Origin: Nonomuraea candida
GTDB lineage: Bacteria; Actinomycetota; Actinomycetes; Streptosporangiales; Streptosporangiaceae
Length of the DNA stretch: 64,000 nt
Direction: 5' to 3'
Assembly (NCBI RefSeq): GCF_000725485.1
Contig: NZ_JOAG01000007.1
Coordinates: 124,001 to 188,000, forward strand
Positions 56,368-64,000 of the stretch are shown piece by piece. A program made the position numbers and the translations under genes. Within the stretch, counting starts at the first letter, position 1. Each line of letters starts with the position of its first letter. The notes under the pieces were generated by a model. That model did not search any database, was not told the DNA's origin, and worked only from the letters and a program-made list of their open reading frames with translations.

Positions 56368-58110
56368 TTGCCATCGGGGCGTGACGTACTGCTGCGCACG
56401 ATCAGGAGCCAAGCGCGCAGGCTGGCGGCCGGCTCGCTGCTCGGCGCCGGCCACCAGGCGGGTGAGGCGCTGGTGCCCGTGATCATCGGACTCGCCATCG
56501 ACCAGGCCGTCGCCGACGGGGACTGGGGACGGCTGGCGTTGTGGCTGGCCGTGCTCGCCGCCGTCTACGTCGGCCTGTCCTTCAGCTACCGGCACGGCGC
56601 CCGCCTGGGCGAGCGCGCGGCCGAGGAGGCGGCGCACGACCTGCGCGCCGAGGTGGTCGCCAGGGTGCTGCACCCCGGCGGCGGCGCCGACGACGGCCGC
56701 CTCCCCGGCGCGGTGACCGGCATCGCCACCGAGGACGTGCGCCGCGTCGGCGCGGTCGTGATGGCGGTGCTGGCCGGGGTCGCCGCCCTGAGCGGCCTGG
56801 TCGTGGCCGGCGCCATGCTGCTGCGCACCTCGGTCGAGCTGGGGCTGATCGTACTGGCGGGCACGCCCGCGCTGCTGTGGCTGGGGCACCTGCTCAGCAG
56901 GCCGCTGGAGCGCCGCAGCGCCGTCGAGCAGGAACAGGCCGCCAACGCCTCCGGCCTGGCCGCCGACCTGGTGGCCGGGCTGCGGGTGCTCAAGGGCCTC
57001 GGCGCCGAGCGGGCCGCCATCGAGCGGTACCGGCGCACCAGCCGCGTCTCCCTGGCCGCCACCCTGCGCGCCGCCCGTGCCGAGGCCCTGCAGAACGGCG
57101 TCGTGCTCGCGCTCACCGGCGCCTTCATCGCGCTGATCGCGCTGGCCGGCGGCGCCTTCGCGACCGGCGGCGCCATCACCCTGGGCCAGCTCGTCTCGGC
57201 GGTCGGGCTCGCCCTCTTCCTGCAAGGGCCGCTGCAGCTGTTCGCCTGGGTGAACGCCGAGTTCGCGCAGGGCCGGGCCTCCGCCGCCCGGGTCGCGGCG
57301 CTGCTGTCGGCCCCGTACGCGGTGCCCGCCGGCGACCGGGAGCTGCCGGAGCCCGTCGCCGGCGCGATCCGGCTGCGCTCGGTCACCCACGACCGCCTGC
57401 GGGACCTGGACCTGGAGATCGCGCCCGGCGAGCTGGTGGGCGTGGCCGCCACCGACCCGGCGGCCGCCGCCTGCCTGGTGCGCTGCCTGGGCCGCCAGAC
57501 CGACCCCGAGTCGGGCACCGTGGAGCTCGACGGCATCCCGCTGCGCGACCTCGACCCCGCCCGGGTGCGCGAGGCGGTGCTGGTGGCCGAGCACGACGCG
57601 GTCCTCTTCGAGGGCACCATCACCACGAACACCACTCCACCCCCCGACCCGGCGACAGCCCGGCACACCGCTGCCGGCGAGGCCCGTGGCGGCGCGGCCG
57701 GCGGGAACGCGCGAGCCGCCGGTCCCGGCGGCGGGGTGGTGGCCGCGGCGCTGGAGGCCGCCGGCGCCGGCGACCTTCCCCCGGACACCCCGGTCAGCGA
57801 ACGCGGCGGCTCCTTGTCGGGCGGGCAGCGGCAGCGCGTCGCGCTGGCCCGGGCCCTGGCGGCGGCGCGGCCCGTCCTCGTGCTGCACGACCCCACCACC
57901 GCCGTGGACGCCGTCACCGAGACCCGCATCGCCCAGGGCGTCAGGCGGCTGCGCCGGGACCGCACGACCGTGATCGTGACCACCAGCCCCGCCCTGCTCG
58001 CCGTGACCGACCGGGTGCTGCTCCTGCACGAGGGCCGGATCGCCGACGCCGCGCCCCACGCCGACCTGCTCCGGCGCAACCCCGGCTACCAGGCGGCGGT
58101 GCTCGCATGA
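56368..58110 (+). CDS. ABC half-exporter 1 with degenerate ATPase site
   Basis: The protein has 580 residues: six membrane helices in the first 320, then an ATPase domain. The start is TTG at 56368, with AGGAG 8 bases upstream. The ATPase signature LSGGQRQR is intact, but Walker A reads ATDPAAAA instead of GxxGxGKS, and Walker B is followed by Pro (HDPTTAVD) instead of the catalytic Glu. It therefore cannot form a full ATP site alone. With the next gene it should make a heterodimeric exporter with one good and one degenerate site. It is likely a siderophore exporter because it is divergent from the NRPS operon and has its own iron box. Confidence 0.88.
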   Translation: MPSGRDVLLRTIRSQARRLAAGSLLGAGHQAGEALVPVIIGLAIDQAVADGDWGRLALWLAVLAAVYVGLSFSYRHGARLGERAAEEAAHDLRAEVVARVLHPGGGADDGRLPGAVTGIATEDVRRVGAVVMAVLAGVAALSGLVVAGAMLLRTSVELGLIVLAGTPALLWLGHLLSRPLERRSAVEQEQAANASGLAADLVAGLRVLKGLGAERAAIERYRRTSRVSLAATLRAARAEALQNGVVLALTGAFIALIALAGGAFATGGAITLGQLVSAVGLALFLQGPLQLFAWVNAEFAQGRASAARVAALLSAPYAVPAGDRELPEPVAGAIRLRSVTHDRLRDLDLEIAPGELVGVAATDPAAAACLVRCLGRQTDPESGTVELDGIPLRDLDPARVREAVLVAEHDAVLFEGTITTNTTPPPDPATARHTAAGEARGGAAGGNARAAGPGGGVVAAALEAAGAGDLPPDTPVSERGGSLSGGQRQRVALARALAAARPVLVLHDPTTAVDAVTETRIAQGVRRLRRDRTTVIVTTSPALLAVTDRVLLLHEGRIADAAPHADLLRRNPGYQAAVLA

Positions 58111-59885
58111 CGCGGGAGCTGCTGCCCACCGCGAGCCCGGCGCGGACCCTGGCGGCCGTCCGGCAGATCGTGCGGCCGCACCGGCGGGCCGCCGTGGCCG
58201 GGTTCGGCCTGCTCGTCGTGGCCACCTCCGTGGGCCTGCTCATCCAGCCGCTGCTGGGCCGCATCGTCGACCTGGTGGCCGCCCGCCAGCCGGCCGGCGC
58301 GCTGGTCACGCCCGCGGCGCTGCTGGTGCTGGCCGGCCTGGTCCAGGGGGCGCTGACCGCCTGGGGCCTGACGCAGGTGGCCAGGCTGGGCGAGACCGCC
58401 CTGGCGGACCTGCGCGAACGCTTCGTCGAGCGCGCGCTCTCCCTGCCCCTCGAACGCGCGGAACGGGCCGGCTCCGGCGACCTGACCTCCCGGGTGACGG
58501 GCGACGTGGCGCGAGTGGCCGAGGCGGTGCGCTCGGCACTGCCCGCGCTGGCCCGCTCCCTGCTGTCGATCGTGCTGACGCTGGCCGCGCTGGCGCTGCT
58601 GGACTGGCGGTTCCTGGTCGCGGCGCTGCTGGCCGTCCCCGTCCAGGTGCACACCGCCCGCTGGTACGTGCGCAACGCCGTGCCGATCTACGCGGCCGAA
58701 CGGGTGGCGACCGGGGAGCAGCAGCAACAGCTGCTCGACACGATCGCGGGGGCGTCCACCGTGCGGGCGTACCGCGCCGAGGCCGAGCACCTGGACCGGG
58801 TCTCCCGCCGCTCGCGGGCCGCGGTGGAGCTGTCGATGCGCGGGGTGGGGCTGATGCTGCGCTTCTACAGCCGCCTGCACGTCGGCGAGTACATCGGGCT
58901 GGCCGCCGTGCTCGCGGCCGGGGTGCTGCTGGTACGCGACGGCTCGGCCGGCATCGGCACCGCCACGGCCGCCGCCCTGTACTTCCACAACCTCTTCGGC
59001 CCGATCAACACCACGCTGGCCCTGCTCGACGACGCCCAGTCCGCGACCGCCGGCCTCGCCCGCATCGTCGGCATCGCCGACACCCCCGCCGACACCCCCG
59101 CCGACACCCGCCCCGCCACCGAGACCACCGCGGGGAGCGCGCCGGGCAACGGGAACGGGCCGGGCAACGGGAGCCGTGGCGGCGGGGTGAGCGTGCGGGG
59201 GCTCGCCCACGCCTACGAGCCGGGCCGCCCCGTCCTGCACGGGGTCGACCTGGACATCCGCCCGGGCGAGCGCGTCGCGCTGGTCGGCGCGAGCGGCGCG
59301 GGCAAGACGACGCTGGCCAAGCTCGTCGCCGGCGTGCACGCGCCCACCACCGGCACCGTCGAGGCCCCGCCCGGCGTCGCCATGGTGACCCAGGAGGTGC
59401 ACGTCTTCGCCGGCCCGCTCGCCGACGACCTGCGCCTGGCCAGGCCCGCCGCCACCGACGACGACCTGCGCGCCGCCCTGGCCACCGTGGACGCGCTGGC
59501 CTGGGTCGAGGCGCTCCCCGACGGCCTGGCGACCGTCGTCGGCGAGGGCGGGCACCGCCTGACCGGGGCCCAGCGCCAGCAGCTCGCGCTGGCCCGGCTG
59601 GTGCTGGCCGACCCGGCGGTGGCGGTGCTCGACGAGGCCACGGCCGAGGCGGGCAGCGTCGGCGCCCGCGTGCTGGAACGCGCCGTGGACAGCGCGGTCA
59701 AGGGCAGGACCGCCCTCATCGTCGCCCACCGCCTCACCCAGGCCGCCACCGCCGACAGCGTGGTCGTGCTGGAGGACGGGCGCGTGGTGGAACGCGGCCC
59801 CCACGGGGAGCTGCGCGCGGCCGGCGGCCGCTATGCCGCCCACTGGTCCGCCTGGTCCGACCAGCGCCCGGAGCGGGATGCGTAA
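58107..59885 (+). CDS. ABC half-exporter 2 with intact Walker A
   Basis: The protein has 592 residues with six helices and an ATPase domain. Walker A is GASGAGKTT, Walker B is VAVLDEATA with the catalytic Glu, and the switch His is in AHR. The signature reads LTGAQRQQ rather than LSGGQ. Its good Walker A pairs with the good signature of half-exporter 1. A low-complexity linker (ADTPADTPADT, then GNGNGPGNG) sits between the membrane and ATPase domains and comes from 12-base repeats at 59077-59112. The ATG overlaps the partner's stop (ATGA). Confidence 0.9.
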   Translation: MTRELLPTASPARTLAAVRQIVRPHRRAAVAGFGLLVVATSVGLLIQPLLGRIVDLVAARQPAGALVTPAALLVLAGLVQGALTAWGLTQVARLGETALADLRERFVERALSLPLERAERAGSGDLTSRVTGDVARVAEAVRSALPALARSLLSIVLTLAALALLDWRFLVAALLAVPVQVHTARWYVRNAVPIYAAERVATGEQQQQLLDTIAGASTVRAYRAEAEHLDRVSRRSRAAVELSMRGVGLMLRFYSRLHVGEYIGLAAVLAAGVLLVRDGSAGIGTATAAALYFHNLFGPINTTLALLDDAQSATAGLARIVGIADTPADTPADTRPATETTAGSAPGNGNGPGNGSRGGGVSVRGLAHAYEPGRPVLHGVDLDIRPGERVALVGASGAGKTTLAKLVAGVHAPTTGTVEAPPGVAMVTQEVHVFAGPLADDLRLARPAATDDDLRAALATVDALAWVEALPDGLATVVGEGGHRLTGAQRQQLALARLVLADPAVAVLDEATAEAGSVGARVLERAVDSAVKGRTALIVAHRLTQAATADSVVVLEDGRVVERGPHGELRAAGGRYAAHWSAWSDQRPERDA

Positions 59886-59988
59886 CCGTACCGGAGAGGG
59901 GATCTAAAGCGAACCGTAAGCCGGTTCCGGGAGGCTACAGGCACATCGGAACGACGGGCCGAACGGCCCACCTGCCTGGAGGAGCATC

Positions 59989-60558
59989 ATGCGGACCATC
60001 GCCGCCAGCCTGTTCATCTCGCTCGACGGGGTCGTCGAGGAGCCGTCGGAGTGGCATTTCCCGTACTTCAACGACGAGATGGGCGCCGCCGTGACGGAGC
60101 AGATGGCCGACACCCTGCTCCTGGGGCGCAAGACCTATGACAGCTTCGCCGGCGCGTGGCCGGAGCGGGAGGCCGAGGGCGGCGAGGACGCCGGTTTCGC
60201 GAAGTCGCTGGGCGACGCCCGCAAGATCGTGGTGTCGCGGCAGCCGCTGGAGTTCACCTGGCGCAACTCCGAGCTGCTCCGGGGCGACCTGGCCGAGGCG
60301 GTGACCGCGCTGAAGAACGAGCCGGGCGGGCGCATCGCCGTCAGCGGCTCGGTCTCGGTGGTCCGCCAACTGCTGGCGGCCGGGCTGCTGGACGAGCTGC
60401 ACCTGCTGGTGCACCCCATCGCCGTCCGCAAGGGCGAGCGCCTGTTCGACGAGGGCGACACCGCGCTCGCGCTGGAGCTGATCAGGTCCGAGACGTTCTC
60501 GACGGGCGTCGTCTACCTGGTCTACCGCCCCGTCCGGCCCTCCGGCGACGCCGCCTGA
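59989..60558 (+). CDS. Dihydrofolate-reductase-like (RibD C-terminal domain) protein
   Basis: The protein has 189 residues, typical of the actinobacterial DHFR-like family. Features are FISLDGVVE (about 9-17), LLLGRKTYDSFAGAWP (about 43-58), GDLAEAVTALK (about 101-111), GGRIAVSGS (about 115-123) and DELHLLVHPI. The fold is that of NADPH-dependent pyrimidine or folate reductases, but most family members have no known substrate. A GGAGGA-like site is upstream. The gene is 103 bases after the second exporter gene. It is probably not part of the siderophore system. Confidence 0.88.
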   Translation: MRTIAASLFISLDGVVEEPSEWHFPYFNDEMGAAVTEQMADTLLLGRKTYDSFAGAWPEREAEGGEDAGFAKSLGDARKIVVSRQPLEFTWRNSELLRGDLAEAVTALKNEPGGRIAVSGSVSVVRQLLAAGLLDELHLLVHPIAVRKGERLFDEGDTALALELIRSETFSTGVVYLVYRPVRPSGDAA

Positions 60559-60600
60559 CCGGCCCCGGCCGCCCCGGCAGGGGCAGGGCCCGCCTCCCGG

Positions 60601-60627
60601 CCCGGCTGCGGCCGGACGGCCGCCGGG
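60601..60627 (+). terminator. Terminator after the DHFR-like gene
   Basis: CCCGG-GCGGCCG pairs with CGGCCGC-CGGG with one bulge. It starts 43 bases after the stop codon. Confidence 0.5.
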
Positions 60628-60763
60628 CAGGGGAAGGGGCCGCCTCCTCGTACCCGGCAGGAAGCGGCCCTGGTTCGCTGCGCCGGCAGCGAGGTTGTCT
60701 CGTTCGGCTTGCGGAGGCGTCGCGGCGTGCGCCGGCGCGGGAACGCCGCCTCCCCGGCGCGGC

Positions 60764-61234
60764 TCAGTCCGAGTCGCCCGGCCACCACCAGTTGTTACGG
60801 TCGTGGTCCCCCGACTCGTACCCGTAGTCGTCGTACTTGTCCTTCACCGGCTCGTACTTGACGTCGTCGTGCTTGACGTCGTCGTGCTTGACGTCCTCGT
60901 GCTTGACGTTCTCGTGGTGCTTGTGGTGGCGGTGCTTGTTCTCGTTGCGCGAGTGGTTGTGGTTGTCCACGATCACGTCCACCTTCGGCGGACGCCAGCG
61001 CGGGTTGTGCAGCACCGGCTTCTCCCGCGGGACGTACTTCGGCTTGTAGACGTGCCGGACCGGCTTCGACTCGACGGGCGGGCCGCCGGCCTGGACGGCG
61101 GGGAAGCCCGCGCTCGCGCCGGCCACTCCCGTGCCCAAGGGAAGGAACATGACACCGGCGACCGCGCCGGTCAGGGCTAGTGCCGCGAACCGCCCAAGGC
61201 GCGGCGTCCGCGATTGCCGAATCTTCGTATTCAC
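60764..61234 (-). CDS. Secreted His/Asp/Lys-rich repeat protein
   Basis: The protein has 156 residues. A signal peptide is probable (RFAALALTGAVAGVMFLPLG core, cleavage near residue 42). The mature part is rich in Lys, His, Asp, Asn and Pro. It has a HHKHH patch and four near repeats of VKHDD (VKHEDVKHDDVKHDDVKYEP), encoded by 15-base DNA repeats. The end is Trp-rich (NNWWWPGDSD). Such proteins may bind metal ions or the cell wall; nothing fixes the role. It starts with GTG at 61234. Confidence 0.65.
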   Translation of the reverse strand: MNTKIRQSRTPRLGRFAALALTGAVAGVMFLPLGTGVAGASAGFPAVQAGGPPVESKPVRHVYKPKYVPREKPVLHNPRWRPPKVDVIVDNHNHSRNENKHRHHKHHENVKHEDVKHDDVKHDDVKYEPVKDKYDDYGYESGDHDRNNWWWPGDSD

Positions 61235-61431
61235 GTGCTCTCGCTTCCGTTCATGGCTCTTTCGGCCAGCATCTGGCGCCCACTCTTCGGGCGGACACCC
61301 AGGCGGAAGCAGACGTACCCATGCGGATACTCTCAGTTACCTCCTTAAATCCAAACAACCCGTCAAAACCCACAGATCTCACTAGTAACAGGCGTACAGC
61401 CCGCTTTCCCGGCGAGTTCCCGGGGCGAGCA

Positions 61432-61465
61432 GGCGGCGCGCACCCCGGCCGGGCCGCGCGCCGCC
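61432..61465 (-). terminator. Terminator after the sugar dehydrogenase gene
   Basis: GGCGGCGCGC pairs with GCGCGCCGCC around a 14-base loop, 18 bases past the stop on the minus strand. Confidence 0.65.
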
Positions 61466-61482
61466 TCCGCGGGGCCGCTCCG

Positions 61483-63012
61483 TCAGCGGGTGACGGCGCA
61501 GGCGTCCCGGTTGAGGGAGAACCGGCTCGGCAGGGACGTGTCGCCGGTGTGGTCGGCGAGGTAGCCCATGGTGACGCTCTGGCCGGGGGCGATGGAACCG
61601 TTGTGGCCGGCGTCGCCCGCGATGATCATGTCCCCGCTCTGGGTGAGGTCGGTGTTCCAGTCCGAGACGACGCTCTGGCCGCGGGAGAGCGGGAAGCGCA
61701 GGGTCCAGCCGTTGATCGGCGTGGTGCCGGCGTTGGTGATGGTGAGATCGACGGTCATGCCCCGGCCCCAGGTCCGCGTGGCGATCGCGATCCGGCAGGC
61801 CGGCTTCTCGTGGGCGAACGAGAGGCGGTGCAGGCCGCCGGGGAGGTCGTTGACGACGTACAGCTCGCCCTCGGGCGTCGCGCCGAAGGCGGTGACCTGC
61901 GTCGGCATCTCGCCGATCTCGGCCTGCGCGTAGCCGCCCGCGCCGTTCTCGCGCAGCGCCCAGACCGTGGAGTAGCAGTAGTCGGCGGCGATGTAGGTGC
62001 CGCCCACCAGGTGGGCGAACTCCTGCCCGCGGTACACCTGCCCGCCGATCACCGCGCAGCCGCCGGTGTGCGGGGAGTAGGTGAAGACCGGCCTGGTGTA
62101 CGCGGCCCCGGACCGGCACTGCGTCTCGTCGAACACCTCCAGCCCTTCGTAGCAGGACCAGCCGAGGTTCGCCCCGGCCTGCCCGCCGGGCTTGACGTGG
62201 TTGATCTCCTCCCACCGGCCCTGGCCGACGTCGGCGATCCACAGCGAGCCGTCCGCGTGGTCCACGGAGAAGCGCCAGGGGTTGCGGCCGCCGTACATCC
62301 AGATCTCGTCCAGGCCGTCCTCGCCGACGAACGGGTTGTCCTGCGGCACGCAGTAGGCCAGGTCGCCGCAGCTCCGGCTGACGTCGATGCGCAGGATCTT
62401 GCCCAGCAGGGTGTCCAGCCGCTGCCCGGTGTCGAAGGGGTCTCCCGAGCCGCCGCCGTCGCCGATGCTCATGTAGAGGAGGCCGTCCTTGCCGAAGGTG
62501 ATCTGGCCGCCGTTGTGGTTGCTGTGCTCGGGGTGCTCCTGGGAGAGCAGGGGCTCCAGGCGGGCGTCGTCCAGCCGGTACCGGGCCAGGGTCACCGCGC
62601 CGTCGGGCAGCGCGGTGTAGGCGAGGTAGAGGTCCTGGCTCCGGGCGAAGTCGGGCGCCAGGGCGATGCCGAGCAGGCCCCGCTCGTTGCCGGACTCGTC
62701 CACCGACGCCGTGATGTCGATGATCGGGGCCTGCGCCAGCCCGGTGTCGGGGTGGTAGACGCGCACGGTGCCGCGCTTCTCGGTGATGAACAGCCGCTCG
62801 GTCCCGTCGTCGGGGGCGGCGATGGCGGTGGGACGGCGCAGCCCGAAGGCGACCTGCGTGGTGGTCGCGTGAATCTCCTCCAGCGGCACCGTGGCCGCGG
62901 AGCCGCTGGTGGCGGCCGCCGCGGCGGCCGATGGGGTGAGGGCGTTCACGGGGGCGAGCAGGGGCAGGGACAAGGCGAGCAGCACGGGGGCCGCCCAGCG
63001 TCTTCCTGGCAT
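61483..63012 (-). CDS. Secreted PQQ-type sugar dehydrogenase with CBM2 module
   Basis: The protein has 509 residues. A signal peptide covers about 1-38. The beta-propeller of the soluble glucose/sorbosone dehydrogenase type has LLGIALAPDF (about 112-121), HNGGQITFGKDGLLYMSIGDGG (in shorter pieces about 164-185) and IWMYGGRNPWRF. The C-terminal 100 residues are a family 2 carbohydrate-binding module (WTLRFPLSRGQSVVSDWN, SIAPGQSVTMGY, terminal Cys). It likely oxidises sugar at cellulose surfaces with a PQQ cofactor. I prefer the ATG at 63012 (GGAG 9 bases upstream) over a longer frame. Confidence 0.88.
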   Translation of the reverse strand: MPGRRWAAPVLLALSLPLLAPVNALTPSAAAAAATSGSAATVPLEEIHATTTQVAFGLRRPTAIAAPDDGTERLFITEKRGTVRVYHPDTGLAQAPIIDITASVDESGNERGLLGIALAPDFARSQDLYLAYTALPDGAVTLARYRLDDARLEPLLSQEHPEHSNHNGGQITFGKDGLLYMSIGDGGGSGDPFDTGQRLDTLLGKILRIDVSRSCGDLAYCVPQDNPFVGEDGLDEIWMYGGRNPWRFSVDHADGSLWIADVGQGRWEEINHVKPGGQAGANLGWSCYEGLEVFDETQCRSGAAYTRPVFTYSPHTGGCAVIGGQVYRGQEFAHLVGGTYIAADYCYSTVWALRENGAGGYAQAEIGEMPTQVTAFGATPEGELYVVNDLPGGLHRLSFAHEKPACRIAIATRTWGRGMTVDLTITNAGTTPINGWTLRFPLSRGQSVVSDWNTDLTQSGDMIIAGDAGHNGSIAPGQSVTMGYLADHTGDTSLPSRFSLNRDACAVTR

Positions 63013-63339
63013 TCGGGGCTCCAGTGGCAGGGCTTCGTCGGGACGTCGGAGGTCGGGGGTCACCCGGACCGGACGGTATCCGCTCGCCCGCCGCCCCAGC
63101 CAGGCCCGCGCCCGCCGGGTGCGAGGCCGCCGCGCCGTGCCTGGTCCGTTCCGCCCTCTGACCGGGGAAGATCCGCAAACCGTCCCGAGGGGCCCGCCAC
63201 CGGGCGAATGAAACGTACATCGGCGCCGGCCCGCGGCCGATCGCGCTCCCCTATTACCCGTGACGTAATTGTGCGTCCTACCCGCGTCGCGACATCCTCA
63301 CCCATGTCGCTTTTGCAGAGATCACTACAGGGAGCCGTC
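63013..63339. other. 327-base divergent promoter region
   Basis: No gene is visible. It separates the sugar dehydrogenase gene from the small secreted protein gene. An AT-rich segment at about 63245-63300 (TTACCCGTGACGTAATTG) is a likely promoter for the latter. Confidence 0.5.
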
Positions 63340-63756
63340 ATGAGACGCATCGCCACCGCCGCCCTCGCCACCTTTGCCGCCCTCGCCACCGGGACGATGC
63401 TCGGCGCCCCCGCCCAGGCGGCGGCGACGGGGAACGTCTGGGTGACCGGCTCCGCCGCCTATGACACCTACATCGTGGGCGTCGGCGCCCAGAGCCCCGC
63501 CGGCCTGGTGAAGCTCGACCTCTATGTCTCGGCCGGGCAGGTCATCACCGGGGTGCGCAACGGCACGTCGCTGTGCCAGTACGGCTCCTTCGCGGCGACC
63601 TGCACCCTGAGCCAGGGGTCTTTCCCGCAGTACTTCGAGGTGACGGTCAAGCGGCAGGAGTCCGCCCGCGGGCCGTTCCACCTGAGGGCCGTGGCCACCA
63701 CGTCGGTGCCCGAGCGCGACTACGCCGACAACAGCGCGGTCCTGGAGACGTACTGA
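63340..63756 (+). CDS. Small secreted protein
   Basis: The protein has 138 residues. A signal peptide is clear (ATAALATFAALATGTMLGAPAQA, cleavage near residue 28). The mature 110 residues are rich in beta-prone residues and contain two Cys about a dozen apart (SLCQYGSFAATCTL) that may pair. No family is recognised; an Ig-like fold such as a CARDB/DUF11-like domain is plausible. An AGGGAG site lies 7 bases before the ATG. Confidence 0.75.
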   Translation: MRRIATAALATFAALATGTMLGAPAQAAATGNVWVTGSAAYDTYIVGVGAQSPAGLVKLDLYVSAGQVITGVRNGTSLCQYGSFAATCTLSQGSFPQYFEVTVKRQESARGPFHLRAVATTSVPERDYADNSAVLETY

Positions 63757-63768
63757 CCAGGTCCCGAA

Positions 63769-63807
63769 CGACCGGAGCCCCCCTCGCGAGGACGCGGGCT
63801 CCGGTCG
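63769..63807 (+). terminator. Terminator after the small secreted protein
   Basis: CGACCGGAGCCC pairs with GGGCTCCGGTCG in a 12-base-pair stem with a 15-base loop, 12 bases after the stop codon. Confidence 0.8.
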
Positions 63808-63855
63808 CGTGAGCGGCCGTCCCGCCCCCGCTCGCAGGCGTGAAACGATCGGGAC

Positions 63856-64000
63856 ATGAACGATTTCCTGACCCCGCAGGACCTCGCCCGCCGCACCTCG
63901 GCCGCGCTGGACGCGGCCGTCGCGGCAGGGCGTGACCTCGGGCTCACCGTGACCGACGCCAAGGTGCTGCACGACCTGTTCTCCGTCGTCGTCCACCTCG
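63856..64000 (+). CDS. Phosphotransferase-family protein, 5' part only
   Basis: Only the first 48 residues are present before the window ends. The end reads KVLHDLFSVVVHL, a start typical of aminoglycoside-phosphotransferase-fold proteins in actinomycetes. Nothing more can be said. It has its own start at 63856 after a short spacer following the terminator. Confidence 0.5.
   Translation, partial: MNDFLTPQDLARRTSAALDAAVAAGRDLGLTVTDAKVLHDLFSVVVHL

Noticed and set aside
61180..63756. Long + strand frame joining the secreted-protein region to the small secreted protein.
   Set aside because: The first two thirds are antisense to the sugar dehydrogenase. Only the last 138 codons look real.

Overview
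This 64 kb window is very GC-rich with strongly biased third codon positions. It contains MbtH, SARP and LAL regulators, a SigE-type ECF factor, an AccE-type carboxylase epsilon subunit and IdeR/DmdR-type iron boxes. This fits a mycelial actinomycete chromosome (Streptosporangiaceae- or Streptomyces-like; genus not determinable by eye). Most of the window is two biosynthetic loci lying side by side. No rRNA, tRNA, CRISPR, transposase or phage gene was seen.

Region 1 (about 0.35-2.2 kb) holds two small membrane proteins and an alpha/beta hydrolase. Region 2 (about 2.2-34.5 kb) is an enediyne-type polyketide locus. Its core is a tightly packed minus-strand run (28.9 to 15.6 kb): two DUF1702 proteins, UnbV, UnbU, the iterative enediyne synthase PksE, its hot-dog thioesterase, a flavin reductase and a P450. 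Around the core lie a stand-alone Sfp-type phosphopantetheinyl transferase, a carboxylase beta subunit (AccD) and, 24 kb away, its epsilon subunit (AccE). There are also a YcaO-like protein, a TIGR03084 DinB-like protein, an AhpD-like protein, a GMC oxidoreductase with its small DUF5987 partner, an isopropylmalate-synthase paralogue, and a transthyretin/HIUase-like protein without its catalytic histidines. Regulators are a LuxR-type protein, a SigE-type factor, an AraC-type protein, a giant LAL protein and a SARP. The AraC-type and SARP genes each contain one TTA leucine codon, which suggests bldA-dependent control. The C-terminal phosphopantetheinyl transferase domain of PksE has lost its expected acidic residues, so the free transferase may charge its carrier domain.

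Region 3 (about 38.8-59.9 kb) is an iron-regulated siderophore NRPS locus. A minus-strand operon with overlapping genes encodes an N-acyltransferase, an ornithine N-monooxygenase, NRPS A (A-T-E, serine-type code), NRPS B (C-A-T-C-T-C-A-T-C-T-C-T-TE), MbtH and possibly a degenerate carrier protein. Two divergent ABC half-exporters face it. Two 19-bp iron boxes lie in the 200-bp divergent promoter region. NRPS B has six T-domain partners upstream and within the line but only two A domains of its own, so three C-T units must be loaded by another A domain.

Two small secreted proteins made of short Trp/Pro repeats, one based on NTWPAP and one on CAEPWG, lie at the left side and right end of the polyketide locus and share a similar leader layout. 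They are the least explained genes here. Region 4 (59.9-64 kb) is ordinary chromosome: a DHFR-like reductase, two secreted small proteins, a PQQ-type sugar dehydrogenase with a cellulose-binding module, and a gene cut by the window edge.
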